Positions 9,093 to 18,101 of a DNA stretch of 37,013 bases are shown here, piece after piece; position 1 is the stretch's first letter; every line of letters starts with the position of its first letter. The notes beneath the pieces were generated by a model, which saw only the letters and a list, made by a program, of their open reading frames with translations, had not been told where the DNA came from and searched no databases. Position numbers and translations under genes: made by a program. This stretch comes from a virus: the IMG/VR virus record IMGVR_UViG_3300017987_000196, positions 1 to 37,013 of that record, one strand, 5' to 3'.

Positions 9093-9503
9093 ATGATTAT
9101 CTTAAGGACTAGTGACAAGGTGCCCTGTAAAATTGGGGATCTTACTATTTGGGTGTCTCCCATTTCTTGGGATCAAAAAATCAGCCTATCCAAACATTCA
9201 AAACAGAAATCGGGTGAGGTACAGGAAAATCAAAGCGCCATGATTATGGACACTCTCATAATGTCTATCAAAAAGGTTGATGGCTTTGAGGGAGAATTCC
9301 TTGATGGCACACCTGCTGTTTTGGAATGGGTAGATGGAAAGCTGACAAAAGAAAGCATTGAGATGCTAGTTAGAGCTATTGGGGCAATGCCCATAAGCAG
9401 GCTTTCCAGCGCCATACTTACAGATGCTTTGGCTGGAGATATTGAGGGATTTGAAATTGATTTTGAATCCCTTAGGGCATCAAAAAAAAAGAATTCCCAG
9501 TAA
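9093..9503 (+). CDS. Tail assembly chaperone, short (gpG-like) form
   Basis: The 136-residue zero-frame product lies between the tube and tape measure genes, the conserved place for tail assembly chaperones. Its last codons read through a run of nine A residues (9482-9490) and stop at 9501-9503. A -1 shift at this run fuses it to the downstream frame (see the slippery site at 9485-9491). Such chaperones bind the tape measure and recruit tube subunits, and both short and long forms are needed. The sequence itself has no strong motif. Confidence 0.78.
   Translation: MIILRTSDKVPCKIGDLTIWVSPISWDQKISLSKHSKQKSGEVQENQSAMIMDTLIMSIKKVDGFEGEFLDGTPAVLEWVDGKLTKESIEMLVRAIGAMPISRLSSAILTDALAGDIEGFEIDFESLRASKKKNSQ
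9485..9491 (+). promoter_or_regulatory. Programmed -1 frameshift site, A AAA AAG
   Basis: In the zero frame the codons are AAA (9483), AAA (9486), AAG (9489), giving the classical slippery heptamer A AAA AAG. A -1 slip continues at GAA (9491) in the frame that runs open to 9961. The zero-frame stop lies only 10 bases downstream. This matches the lambda G/GT arrangement. No clear downstream stimulatory structure was identified. Confidence 0.82.
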
Positions 9504-9961
9504 GTAATGCTCTGTGGTTTCTACTAAGGGCCATAGAGGTACTTAACTACCCCACACTAATGGAATGGGCTAAACTCAAATCCACTCTCATTGCCCTGCA
9601 TAATAATAGATTTCTGTGTGATCATTGCTTAACTCTATATCCTGCCAGGCCCAAACTCCTAGAAAAAGAAAGGCGCGTTAAAGGGTGCTGGGATATCTAT
9701 AGCGATCCGATACATAAATTTGATGGCATAGCGTATAAAACCTGTCCTGGAAATTATTATGATAATATGGTGTGTAGCTGGGTTGAGGCAGCAGACAGTT
9801 TTGATAAAGGGGTAATGCCATTTCCTGGGAGCTACTTTGATCAGCCAGCTAAAGCAATCGAAGTACTCCGCATTATCAAGACATATAAAACAAACTATCA
9901 GCTAGAGAGAGCCAGAGAGAAAGCTGCTAGACAAAAGCCACAGGTAAAACATGGCAGATAA
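9491..9961 (+). CDS. Tail assembly chaperone, -1 frame extension (T part of gpGT-like fusion)
   Basis: This frame is open from the slippery site to 9961 and contributes 156 residues after the slip. The long form is then about 289 residues (133 from the first frame). An internal ATG at 9560 exists, but there is no good ribosome-binding site before it, which favours expression only as a fusion. The part contains CDHC at its start and further Cys residues (KGCWDIY, KTCPGNYY, VCSW), a possible metal site. The basic C-terminus overlaps the tape measure start by 11 bases. Confidence 0.72.
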   Translation, partial: EFPVSNALWFLLRAIEVLNYPTLMEWAKLKSTLIALHNNRFLCDHCLTLYPARPKLLEKERRVKGCWDIYSDPIHKFDGIAYKTCPGNYYDNMVCSWVEAADSFDKGVMPFPGSYFDQPAKAIEVLRIIKTYKTNYQLERAREKAARQKPQVKHGR

Positions 9962-11930
9962 TGAAGTCACAATACGATTAAAGGTAGAGGGCAATGCTAA
10001 GGTTGAGCTAGAGAAAGCCACTGATGCCGTAGAAGACTTCTCTAGGACCACCAAAAAATCCCTTGTCTCTGTGGGCAGAGCCTTTGAGGTATTCTCTGGG
10101 GTACTTGGGGCACAAGTATTCCTAGGAGCCATCAATAAAGCAGGCCGTGCAGCCAAGCGCCTATTTAATACTTTTGTGACTGATGGCGTTCAGGCGGCTC
10201 AAGTACAAGAGGATGCCATAAACCAGCTTAATACTGCCCTTGTGGCTAGCGGTAAATTCACAGCTGATACCAGTAAAGAGCTACAAGAATATGCATCCCA
10301 ATTACAGGCCGCCACCAAATTTGGTGATGAAACCATCCTACAAACCCAAGCCCTTATTCAAAGCCTTGGCCAGTTAGATAAAGAGGGCCTTAAACAAGCC
10401 ACTAAAGCCACCCTAGATCTTTCTGCAGCCTTGGGTGTGGATCTCAATACTGCAGCCCTGTTAGTTGGTAAGGCAGCTGCAGGTGAGATCAGCACATTCT
10501 CTAGGTATGGCCTTATCATCAAAAAAGGTGCCACTAATGCTGAGACCTTTGCCAATACCCTAGAAGCAGTTAATCAAAAATTTGGCGGTGCTGCTGCTGC
10601 CCAGGTAGATACTTTCTCTGGATCTTATGCACAGCTAAATAATACTTTTGGAGATCTCCAAGAATCTATCGGCTTTATCATTACAGAAAACACAGTGCTA
10701 CAATCTGTATTTAAAGAAGTGGGAAAGATCCTCACAGAATTACAGGATGTAATCAAGGCCAATAAAGATGAGATCTCAGTGGGTTTTTCCTCTGCAGTTA
10801 TAGCCGTGATCAAAACAATAAGAGGGCTCATTGCAGCAGTACAGACCGCTATTGTGGTATGGCTTGAATTAAAGAAAGCAGCCCTTACAGCAGCTACAGG
10901 ATTGGCTTTTGTAAGTGATTCGCTTGGTATCACAAAAGGCAAGGCAGATGAATTTGCCCAGGCAGTGATAGACGCCAATAAAGCTATAGAAGAAATTGGA
11001 GAAGAGGGCGGGCTAGTCAAATTAGATGAGGCTTTACAGAGAATACAGAACAGCGCAGAAGACGCCAAACAAAAGCAGGTAGAGTTACTTGAGGCAGAGA
11101 AAACAATACAGGATGAAAGAGATGCCCTATTAGAAAGAAAGCTAGCCAATGATGAGGCATTAAAACAAAGCAGGGAATCCCTAACTGAGGCAGAGCAGAA
11201 ATTAATAGATACAGTTATTGAGGGCTCTAAAACTGCCATAGAGAAAGAAGAAGAAAAACTCACAGCACTATTGAATGCTACAGCTACCACCAAAGCCGAG
11301 AGGAAAAAGCTTGGCCAGGCCATTGAGAAGCAGGCTGTAAAGATAACCACCCTTGAGAAAAAAGAAGAGCAAAAGCGCACCGCATTTCAAAAGCAGCAGC
11401 AGACTGCAAGGCTCAATGCTGCCAGTACTGCTTTTGGTAATCTGGCCACCCTTAGCCAAAGTAAAAATAAAGAGTTAGCAGCCATTGGTAAAGCTAGCGC
11501 CATAGCTCAGACTACTATTCAGACTTATCAATCTGCACAAGCAGCCTTTAGCGCTTTAGCGGGCATTCCATTTGTGGGGCCTGTACTTGGTGCTGCTGCT
11601 GCAGCAGCGGCTATAGTAGCAGGTTTAGCCAGAGTAGCCCAGATCCGTGGTACTCCACTACAAGAAGGCATTACCTCAGTGCCTGGCATTGGTACCGCTG
11701 ATAATTTCCCAGCTACCCTAGCACCCCAGGAAAGGGTAGTAACTGCAGAGCAGAATCAGGATCTCACAGAATTTCTGGCAGAGAATCAGGGACAGAATGC
11801 TATCCTCATAGATATCAGAGACAGGCTTGATACTCTAGAAAACAGGGTAACTGTCAATGTGGGTGGCACTGAGATTGCCGATGAGTTATTAGATTTACAG
11901 CGTAGTGGCAGAGCCATAGGAGCAGCCTAA
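9951..11930 (+). CDS. Tail tape measure protein
   Basis: A 659-residue protein follows the chaperone pair. It is almost entirely helical and Ala/Lys/Glu-rich, with a long coiled-coil stretch at about residues 345-490. A hydrophobic Ala/Gly-rich segment (GIPFVGPVLGAAAAAAAIVAGLA) lies near residues 530-555. Tape measures set tail length at roughly 0.15 nm per residue, which would suggest a tail near 100 nm. The C-terminal region contains GTADNFPATLAPQERVV, a motif common near tape measure ends. This length and composition fit a siphovirus. Confidence 0.88.
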   Translation: MADNEVTIRLKVEGNAKVELEKATDAVEDFSRTTKKSLVSVGRAFEVFSGVLGAQVFLGAINKAGRAAKRLFNTFVTDGVQAAQVQEDAINQLNTALVASGKFTADTSKELQEYASQLQAATKFGDETILQTQALIQSLGQLDKEGLKQATKATLDLSAALGVDLNTAALLVGKAAAGEISTFSRYGLIIKKGATNAETFANTLEAVNQKFGGAAAAQVDTFSGSYAQLNNTFGDLQESIGFIITENTVLQSVFKEVGKILTELQDVIKANKDEISVGFSSAVIAVIKTIRGLIAAVQTAIVVWLELKKAALTAATGLAFVSDSLGITKGKADEFAQAVIDANKAIEEIGEEGGLVKLDEALQRIQNSAEDAKQKQVELLEAEKTIQDERDALLERKLANDEALKQSRESLTEAEQKLIDTVIEGSKTAIEKEEEKLTALLNATATTKAERKKLGQAIEKQAVKITTLEKKEEQKRTAFQKQQQTARLNAASTAFGNLATLSQSKNKELAAIGKASAIAQTTIQTYQSAQAAFSALAGIPFVGPVLGAAAAAAAIVAGLARVAQIRGTPLQEGITSVPGIGTADNFPATLAPQERVVTAEQNQDLTEFLAENQGQNAILIDIRDRLDTLENRVTVNVGGTEIADELLDLQRSGRAIGAA

Positions 11931-12727
11931 TGAGTGAGTGCTTTAAAATTCTGTATGTGAATGAGTTTTTTGACCTGGATAATACTATTACCAGCACCAC
12001 AGAGGATGCAGAATTTCCGGTCTCAAATCTCACTTCTGATAGCAGATCTCAAGTATGGCGATCTGCCAGTGGCACCACTACAGACAGAGTAGTGATAAAC
12101 CTTGGCTCAGCTAAAGATATAGATAGCTTTGCCATGTTTTTTGATGCCCTAAATCCCCTACCCCTTACCTCTAGTGCAGTTGTGAAATTACAGGCTAACA
12201 CCTCTGATAGTTGGGGAGCCCCACCAGTAGATGTGACACTTTCCATTGATCAGGTATATAAAAATGCTTATCACTTTTTTACCTCTACTCAAAACTATCA
12301 GTATTGGGCTGTGTCTGTCAGTGATGGCACTAATCCTAATAACCAGATAGAGCTATCTCTGCTTTATCTATCTGAGGCTGCAGGCACTTCTCAGCCCCCA
12401 GAAATTGGCTTTAAAGATGGGATAAAGGATCAGAGTAAACCCAGATCTACAGCCTTTGGCCATGAATACTGGGATATATACCCCAATCGGATAAGCTGGG
12501 ATTTTAATTTCAAGGCACTATCAGAAGCAGACAAGATCCTTTTTAAAGATATATTCACAGAGGTAGGAAAACACGGCACCATAGTTACAGCCCTTGATAG
12601 TGATGAGAATATTTTTACTGATGCCAATGAGTATCTGCTTTACTGCAGATTAACTAAGGACTATTCGGCTAAACACAGGTTTGTTAATTACTTTGATTAC
12701 CCTCTGTCAGTTAGAGAGGCCCTGTAG
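11930..12727 (+). CDS. Distal tail / minor tail protein
   Basis: A 265-residue protein directly after the tape measure, where distal tail proteins occur. The N-terminal half resembles a discoidin-like carbohydrate-binding sandwich (VINLGSAKDIDSFAMFFDAL and YWAVSVSDGTNPNNQIELSLLYL). The C-terminal half contains WDFNFKALSEADKILFKDIF. It overlaps the tape measure stop by one base and the next gene's GTG start by one base. The role in baseplate assembly is inferred. Confidence 0.6.
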   Translation: MSECFKILYVNEFFDLDNTITSTTEDAEFPVSNLTSDSRSQVWRSASGTTTDRVVINLGSAKDIDSFAMFFDALNPLPLTSSAVVKLQANTSDSWGAPPVDVTLSIDQVYKNAYHFFTSTQNYQYWAVSVSDGTNPNNQIELSLLYLSEAAGTSQPPEIGFKDGIKDQSKPRSTAFGHEYWDIYPNRISWDFNFKALSEADKILFKDIFTEVGKHGTIVTALDSDENIFTDANEYLLYCRLTKDYSAKHRFVNYFDYPLSVREAL

Positions 12728-15288
12728 TGGCTTTTAGTACATATAGTCAGTTTCAGGATTTAGAGACCAGCGAGAAAGTAGCCCTAGTAATTCTTGAGGC
12801 ATCACGTAGGCTCATGGGCTGGCAGGTGCATTCTGGCTCAATATATAAATTGGATCCCTTTGATCATGCAGTTATAGAAAGCATCCTTGAGGATGGCACA
12901 GCCCTAACAGAGGTGGGGAGTATAGGCGCTATAACCCCAGGAGACTTCTATAATGATAGATCGGCTAAAATACTATATCTTGAGGCTACAGACAGTACTA
13001 ACCCAAATGGCAAATTCCTTGCCCTCACCTTTCAGAATTTTTATTCTAATGCTCTTGGAATTCATGAGCCTCACGATCTGTCTACTGGCTTTAATGTGTA
13101 TTGGCTACCTTATGTTAAAGCTACTTCTAGGTTTGGGGTAGAGCTAGACAATAAAGAGTATCTAGGCTTTGCCATTGAGGGGGGCGGTAATGTCACCCTC
13201 ATTAATGATCGGGATTACTGGGATTCTATTTATGATAAGTGGTATTGGGATAACCAGAAGATCTTGATCTATTCCTGGCATAGAGATCTACCTATTACTG
13301 AGGCTAAGCTAATATATAGGGGGCTTACTCAAAAGCGCACCTGGACAGATGAAAGCATTAAGTTTGCCCTAAAAGACCAGCTTAAAGCCCTTAGGCAGCC
13401 GGTACCTCTAACAGATTTATCTGAAGCATCGGGAGCCACGCTTAAGCCCAGTAATGTAAACAGAAAACAAAGGATCATATATGGCCGTGTAGTGGGCCAT
13501 ATTCCCTCTAATATTGATGAGACATTGCCCCTGGGCAATACTATTACTGGCACTGCTACCACTGCCAATGGCAGCACTTCTGTTACTGGCAGTGGCACTC
13601 TTTTTCTAAAAGAAGTAAGCCCAGATGATAATCTCATATTCGGAAATGATACTACTGAATACACAGTAGAATCTGTTACCAGTGACACAGTGCTAACCCT
13701 TACAGAGGATTATGGCGGATCTACAGGATCTGGGAAAGCCATAAAGATCAAAGGGGGGCATCCTAAGCGTTACCAAAACAGAGTACACCTCATAGCTGGC
13801 CACGCTCTTAAAGTACCAGCTACTACAGTAGCCTCAGCCAATAAGATTGATGTGATTACAGTAGTAGATGATGCGGATTTTTTTGTGGGGGCAGAAATCA
13901 CAGTAGGCTCTGATATCACCAATATCTCAAGAGTATCAAGCAATGTGATAGAAATGAGACCTGCCCTACCCACCATCCCTAGCCCTGGCACAGCAGTTAC
14001 CTTAAGCGCCATATGGGATGTGTATATCAATGATAAAAGGCTTAACCTCACAAGAGACTATACCTTTGATGCTTCTACGGCCAAGCTTACTCTAGATGAG
14101 CTAGCAGAATTCAATGTGGCTGATGTGCTTAAGGTTAATGGCTCAGTGACTTTTAATTCAACCCGCACAGTGACTGGCACAGGATTACAGGAGCAGTTTA
14201 AACCAGGTGACTGGATCAGAAATCAAAACCAAAGTGATTGGTTTGAGGTGCTATCTGTAGACAGTGATACCCAGATTACTTTAAGGGTAGCAGCTACCTA
14301 TAGTGTCTCAGGCACAGCATTAAAGAAATCCCCTCAAGTCTATGCAGATGGGGAAACCACTATTTCCTTAAGGGCTATGGGAGCTACAGAGGATGGCACT
14401 ACTACCGGGGATTTTATAGGCACAGGGCCACTGGCCGCTAAAGACATACTAAAGCGGGCTGGGCTTACTGATGATATTACAGAAAGTACTTTTGATACAG
14501 CCAGTGAGGTAGCCCCACAGATCATAACTTTAGCTGTGCCAGATACAGTATCAGCCACAGAATCTAAATCTGTTCGGGAAATTATCAATAAAATAAATGA
14601 GAGCATATTTGGCAGTGTCTATCAGAGTAATGATTTCAAGCTTGAGTATAGGGTGCTAGATCCGGGCAGGACCACAAGCTATGTACAGTTTATTGAGGCA
14701 GAAGTGTTAAAGCTATCTGTCAAAAGTGATAGCTCAAAAGTAATAAAAGACTGTCTTATTGAGTATCTTTTTAAAGAGTTTGATCCTGATAGCCTTGAGG
14801 AAAGCTTTGCCATTGAGACACAGAGCAGCCAAGTAGCAGAGTATCTGGGCAAGACCGATGAGCAGTTTAGACTTAGGACAGTGCTGCAAAGCCAAGGTGA
14901 TGCCAAAGTATTTGCCCAGAGGTGGGTATTTTTAAGGGAGATAGTATCTGCTGTGATAAGCATCAGCACCTCTCTTAAGGGAGCCAGGCTACAGATCCAT
15001 GATAGGATAAAGCTTGTGCATAGAAAGCTTTATGAAAGATTTGGGGCCCCAAGTGAACAGGTAAAGCTAGCAGGCATTACAGCTATCAAAAGAGACTTTG
15101 CCAGTAGTGATATTCAGATTGATGATTTGGGTAATGCCTATAATAGAGCGGGCACCATTACAGATAATGCGGCTAATATCTGGGCCAGTGCCACAGATAC
15201 TGAGAAGCTTTTAAATGGGTTTATTACCGATAACTTTGGGATGATAAATAATGATGCCAATACCTTTGGTATCAACGTGATATGGTGA
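12727..15288 (+). CDS. Large tail tip / central tail hub protein
   Basis: An 853-residue protein starts with GTG that shares its first base with the upstream TAG. The N-terminal half (to about 270) is Trp/Tyr-rich and resembles hub domains. Two copies of a roughly 65-70 residue beta module lie at about 272-342 and 471-535 (shared pattern VTGTGT..., PGDxI, SVxSDTxLTL, SGTALK). The C-terminal third contains the conserved-looking AEYLGKTDEQFRLRTVLQS. This is the probable tip protein that plugs the tail and carries receptor-binding proteins. No peptidase motif was seen. Confidence 0.65.
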   Translation: MAFSTYSQFQDLETSEKVALVILEASRRLMGWQVHSGSIYKLDPFDHAVIESILEDGTALTEVGSIGAITPGDFYNDRSAKILYLEATDSTNPNGKFLALTFQNFYSNALGIHEPHDLSTGFNVYWLPYVKATSRFGVELDNKEYLGFAIEGGGNVTLINDRDYWDSIYDKWYWDNQKILIYSWHRDLPITEAKLIYRGLTQKRTWTDESIKFALKDQLKALRQPVPLTDLSEASGATLKPSNVNRKQRIIYGRVVGHIPSNIDETLPLGNTITGTATTANGSTSVTGSGTLFLKEVSPDDNLIFGNDTTEYTVESVTSDTVLTLTEDYGGSTGSGKAIKIKGGHPKRYQNRVHLIAGHALKVPATTVASANKIDVITVVDDADFFVGAEITVGSDITNISRVSSNVIEMRPALPTIPSPGTAVTLSAIWDVYINDKRLNLTRDYTFDASTAKLTLDELAEFNVADVLKVNGSVTFNSTRTVTGTGLQEQFKPGDWIRNQNQSDWFEVLSVDSDTQITLRVAATYSVSGTALKKSPQVYADGETTISLRAMGATEDGTTTGDFIGTGPLAAKDILKRAGLTDDITESTFDTASEVAPQIITLAVPDTVSATESKSVREIINKINESIFGSVYQSNDFKLEYRVLDPGRTTSYVQFIEAEVLKLSVKSDSSKVIKDCLIEYLFKEFDPDSLEESFAIETQSSQVAEYLGKTDEQFRLRTVLQSQGDAKVFAQRWVFLREIVSAVISISTSLKGARLQIHDRIKLVHRKLYERFGAPSEQVKLAGITAIKRDFASSDIQIDDLGNAYNRAGTITDNAANIWASATDTEKLLNGFITDNFGMINNDANTFGINVIW

Positions 15289-15292
15289 GACT

Positions 15293-15799
15293 ATGGCTTT
15301 TGGATCTATACCCTCAGCATGGCTAGATATTGGTGATCCCACCAAAAAAGAGCTATTTGATCTGATAAAAGATAACTTTGATGATCTGGATAGCAGGATA
15401 AATTCAGTTGAGGCAGCAGTTACCAATGAGACACCCATACAGTTTTCTGTAATTGGCAGATATTATATCGAGACTATGCCATTTTTAGGGGCAGGCACTA
15501 CTATTAGAATCCCATTTGATATTGAATTAACTAGTGCGGTATTGCATGTAATAGATGATGGTACGGCTGGCACGCTTGATGTAGATGTGAAATATAAAAG
15601 AGGTGCAGCTGCCTTTACTACCATTTTTTCCACTAGGCCAAGTCTTACTTTTGGTAGTGGTAATAATAGCATTGCCACTAATGGCGCGATTTCTATTACT
15701 GATTTAGATGCCGGGGATTTTATTAGGCTTGATATTATTACCCCGCAAACTAACAATGAGAAATTTAATTTGTATCTCACATGGGAGATTAGGGCATGA
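15293..15799 (+). CDS. Tail fibre/tip-associated protein
   Basis: The 168-residue product opens MAFGSIPSAWLDIGDPTKKELF, then a short predicted coiled coil (LIKDNFDDLDSRINSVEAAV). This arrangement is common at the N-terminus of trimeric phage tail fibres. The rest is a beta domain. It lies between the hub and another small beta protein. A receptor-binding or adaptor role is inferred from shape and place. Confidence 0.5.
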   Translation: MAFGSIPSAWLDIGDPTKKELFDLIKDNFDDLDSRINSVEAAVTNETPIQFSVIGRYYIETMPFLGAGTTIRIPFDIELTSAVLHVIDDGTAGTLDVDVKYKRGAAAFTTIFSTRPSLTFGSGNNSIATNGAISITDLDAGDFIRLDIITPQTNNEKFNLYLTWEIRA

Positions 15800-16269
15800 T
15801 TAGTTTTGGAAAGTTTCCTTATCATGGGGCTGGGAATACTGTATTTACTGGCACGCTTAATTATTCGACCACTTCTGGGTGGGCTACTGTTACTGGCTCT
15901 ACTATAAATATTACCACCAAAGGAAATCTAGTAAAATTAGGCGCGCAGGGAAATGGTGTGGGGCAAGGAGAGTGGCGAATAGAAAATTTTGTAGGGCAAA
16001 CCACTACCATAGGGCAAATTAGAATAATAAGAGATGGATCAATAGTTATAAACTATTCAAATCTTGGCATTCAATTGGATACTGCAGCCACAGCGCTTAG
16101 AGTATTTAGATATCCATTGGGCATAATTAACTGCCTTGATTTACCACCAGCAGGGCCACACACCTATATTATCCAATTAAATATAGCATCAGGAGTTGGT
16201 AGAATAGCTCTGGCTAGCGGCTTGTTTTCGGCGGTTGAATTGATTCTTGATAGTGTAGAATTAACTTAA
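15796..16269 (+). CDS. Putative receptor-binding beta protein
   Basis: A 157-residue Gly/Thr/Ile-rich protein overlaps the previous gene by four bases (ATGA). Alternating strands and an acidic end (FSAVELILDSVELT) suggest a jelly-roll or sandwich head domain. The pair with the upstream coiled-coil protein would suit a two-protein receptor-binding complex. I do not recognise the family. Confidence 0.42.
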   Translation: MISFGKFPYHGAGNTVFTGTLNYSTTSGWATVTGSTINITTKGNLVKLGAQGNGVGQGEWRIENFVGQTTTIGQIRIIRDGSIVINYSNLGIQLDTAATALRVFRYPLGIINCLDLPPAGPHTYIIQLNIASGVGRIALASGLFSAVELILDSVELT

Positions 16270-16281
16270 TAGGGGGTAACA

Positions 16282-16620
16282 ATGAGCCAATACGGCGTAC
16301 AGGAAACTAAAGAAGTTCTAGACCTAATGTTTGCAGGCGGTGGTGCAGTCAAATCTGCCCTAGCAGATGGTAAGCTTGATCTCAATGATTTGGCCTATCT
16401 CATGCCTGTGGTGATGAGTGCAGGCCCTGCTTTCCAAGACATCTCAAAAGTGCCTAAGGAATTAGGCGATCTTGATGAGGATGAGGCTAAAGACCTAGTG
16501 GCCTATATGAGCCAGAAGCTTGGGCCTTTGGTGCCAGAGCCTGTGCTTAAGGAAAAAATCGAGAAGGGTTTAAAATTAGCCCTTTCTCTGGCTGAATTTT
16601 TGATAGTATTAAAAAAGTAA
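16282..16620 (+). CDS. Small helical protein of unknown function
   Basis: A 112-residue, mostly helical, acidic protein behind a GGGGGTAACA leader. It contains LNDLAYLMPVVMSAGPAF and ends LSLAEFLIVLKK. There is no signal peptide or metal site. It lies between tail fibre and lysis genes, so it may be a virion accessory. Function unknown. Confidence 0.5.
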   Translation: MSQYGVQETKEVLDLMFAGGGAVKSALADGKLDLNDLAYLMPVVMSAGPAFQDISKVPKELGDLDEDEAKDLVAYMSQKLGPLVPEPVLKEKIEKGLKLALSLAEFLIVLKK

Positions 16621-16654
16621 GTGTTCATTATTTTCTTTCTCCTACAGTGTGCAA

Positions 16655-16703
16655 GCCAGGGTGAGTAGACCTAAGGAGCTAGGACGGAATTACTCACCCT
16701 GGC
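16655..16703 (+). promoter_or_regulatory. 13-bp perfect inverted repeat with an SD-like loop before the peptidase gene
   Basis: The arms are 16655-16667 (GCCAGGGTGAGTA) and 16691-16703. The 23-base loop holds AAGGAG at 16673-16678, and a further CCTA/TAGG stem can present it in an apical loop. The peptidase ATG at 16710 has no other good ribosome-binding site. The hairpin lacks a T tract. It could therefore control translation of the lysis gene. Confidence 0.6.
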
Positions 16704-16709
16704 AATACT

Positions 16710-17216
16710 ATGAATATCTGGCCACAGCTTAAGCACTTTAAGAGATCTGAGAATTGGGGAGATCCCAAAAAGGTAGATCACAAACTCTTATTCATCCTTG
16801 ACGCATACCGAGAAGAATTAGGCATACCCCTCTATGTCTCTAGATCAGTAAGTTATGATAGAGAGCAGAGCCCACACTATCCAAATGAACAGGGGTTTTC
16901 TGAAGCGATAGATCTGTTCCCTCTGCTCTCCCATAACCCCGACTTAACGCTATGCGATTGTTATTTACTGGCCACCAGGTACCCGTTTTCAGGTATAGGC
17001 ATCTATCCCTACTGGAGACTTACAAGACGCACCGCTCAGGGGCCTTTAATTGAAAAAGGGGGCATTCACCTAGATATATCAACCCGTAGGCCCCTGGGCC
17101 CTTATCGCGCAGCGGGCCATTGGATCGGATTACCACCTAGGCCAGAAGATCCAGAGAGAAAAAAACAATATGTGGAATTAAACTTATGGGAATTAAAAAA
17201 GCATGGTTTGGTATAG
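16710..17216 (+). CDS. M15-family peptidase, endolysin candidate
   Basis: A 168-residue protein matches the D-Ala-D-Ala carboxypeptidase (peptidase M15) pattern. SPHYPNEQGFSEAIDLF puts a likely zinc His at 56 and an Asp at 68. GIGIYP at 96-100 and GGIHLDIS at 118-124 supply His120 and Asp122. Such enzymes cleave peptidoglycan cross-links, and a phage version next to membrane-protein genes suits an endolysin. There is no signal peptide, so release would need a holin. A virion-associated role is the alternative. The start is the first ATG after a large hairpin. Confidence 0.72.
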   Translation: MNIWPQLKHFKRSENWGDPKKVDHKLLFILDAYREELGIPLYVSRSVSYDREQSPHYPNEQGFSEAIDLFPLLSHNPDLTLCDCYLLATRYPFSGIGIYPYWRLTRRTAQGPLIEKGGIHLDISTRRPLGPYRAAGHWIGLPPRPEDPERKKQYVELNLWELKKHGLV

Positions 17217-17899
17217 CCCTATTTCTATTTGGCTGTAGTGAGTATCAGCCCCTAGAGAAAGACTTATTTTATCCAAGGGATCTCCAATTTGAAGCTAATG
17301 GCACGGTCTATACAGGGGCAGCTACCCTACCAGAAGCTAAAGAGTATAAACTCATCATTGAGCCTAAAGATGAGGTGCCGGAGCTATTCATCATGCGCAC
17401 CTGCCACAGAGAATTGACTTTTGAGAAAGATGAAAAAAAGCTGGGCTTCATTCCTCTGGGCAGTAACAAATATGAATACACCTATATACCAGTGCCAAAC
17501 TCAGAAACTAACAGGGTATGCCCACTGAGAATGTCGGCCTTTGATAGTGATCATAATCAGCACAGATGGGCTCACGTCGATTTTGATAACCCCTATATGT
17601 ACAAGCTTACAGACTGGGATCTCATTTGTGGTGGGGAATTCAATAAAACAAAGCACGGCGGAGTGGGGGTATGTCAGCAGAGAGTGGGCACGCTACAGGT
17701 GGTAGAGTTTAAAGAAGAGGTGCGGTGGGCCAGCCCCAAGCCAGATTACTGCAATGATCCCGTTTTGAAATATGGCCATAGATGGGAAATCAAACTCATT
17801 GAGAAAGAGTGCCTTTATCATGGCTATAATAAAAAACGTGAGCTAATGAGGCTTACCACTATTGGCTTTAGCGGAGTAAGGGTAAATCGGCCACAGTAA
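17186..17899 (+). CDS. Predicted lipoprotein
   Basis: A 237-residue protein. The first 17 residues form a short signal ending LFLFGC, a lipobox, so it is likely lipidated and membrane-anchored. Further Cys residues (about five after the anchor) may form disulfides. It overlaps the peptidase gene by 31 bases and precedes a small membrane protein gene, so it may act in lysis or as a spanin or exclusion protein. No family recognised. Confidence 0.62.
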   Translation: MGIKKAWFGIALFLFGCSEYQPLEKDLFYPRDLQFEANGTVYTGAATLPEAKEYKLIIEPKDEVPELFIMRTCHRELTFEKDEKKLGFIPLGSNKYEYTYIPVPNSETNRVCPLRMSAFDSDHNQHRWAHVDFDNPYMYKLTDWDLICGGEFNKTKHGGVGVCQQRVGTLQVVEFKEEVRWASPKPDYCNDPVLKYGHRWEIKLIEKECLYHGYNKKRELMRLTTIGFSGVRVNRPQ

Positions 17900-17909
17900 G
17901 GGGGGGCAT

Positions 17910-18101
17910 ATGTGGAGTGTAATCATTACCGTAGTATTGCAGATAGTGGGCTTTATCTTAGAGCGGATCAATGCCAGTAAAGAGACAAAACAGAAGTTTT
18001 TTGAGTTTGTGAAAGAGGCTAGCAATGATGTGACTAGCACCAAACTGGCTGAGTGGGGAGAGCAGCAGCTAAAAGAAATTCATGAGGCTAAGTGGGATTA
18101 G
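17910..18101 (+). CDS. Small membrane protein (holin candidate)
   Basis: The 63-residue product starts after a GGGGGGCAT leader. It has one hydrophobic N-terminal segment (WSVIITVVLQIVGFIL) followed by a charged amphipathic tail. One transmembrane segment and location beside the endolysin and lipoprotein suggest a holin or lysis accessory. Its 3' end overlaps the leftward gene 18088-18330 by 14 bases. Confidence 0.5.
   Translation: MWSVIITVVLQIVGFILERINASKETKQKFFEFVKEASNDVTSTKLAEWGEQQLKEIHEAKWD

Noticed and set aside
9560-9961. Independent gene starting at 9560
   Set aside because: No ribosome-binding site; the frame is open back to a canonical slippery heptamer, so a frameshift fusion explains it better.
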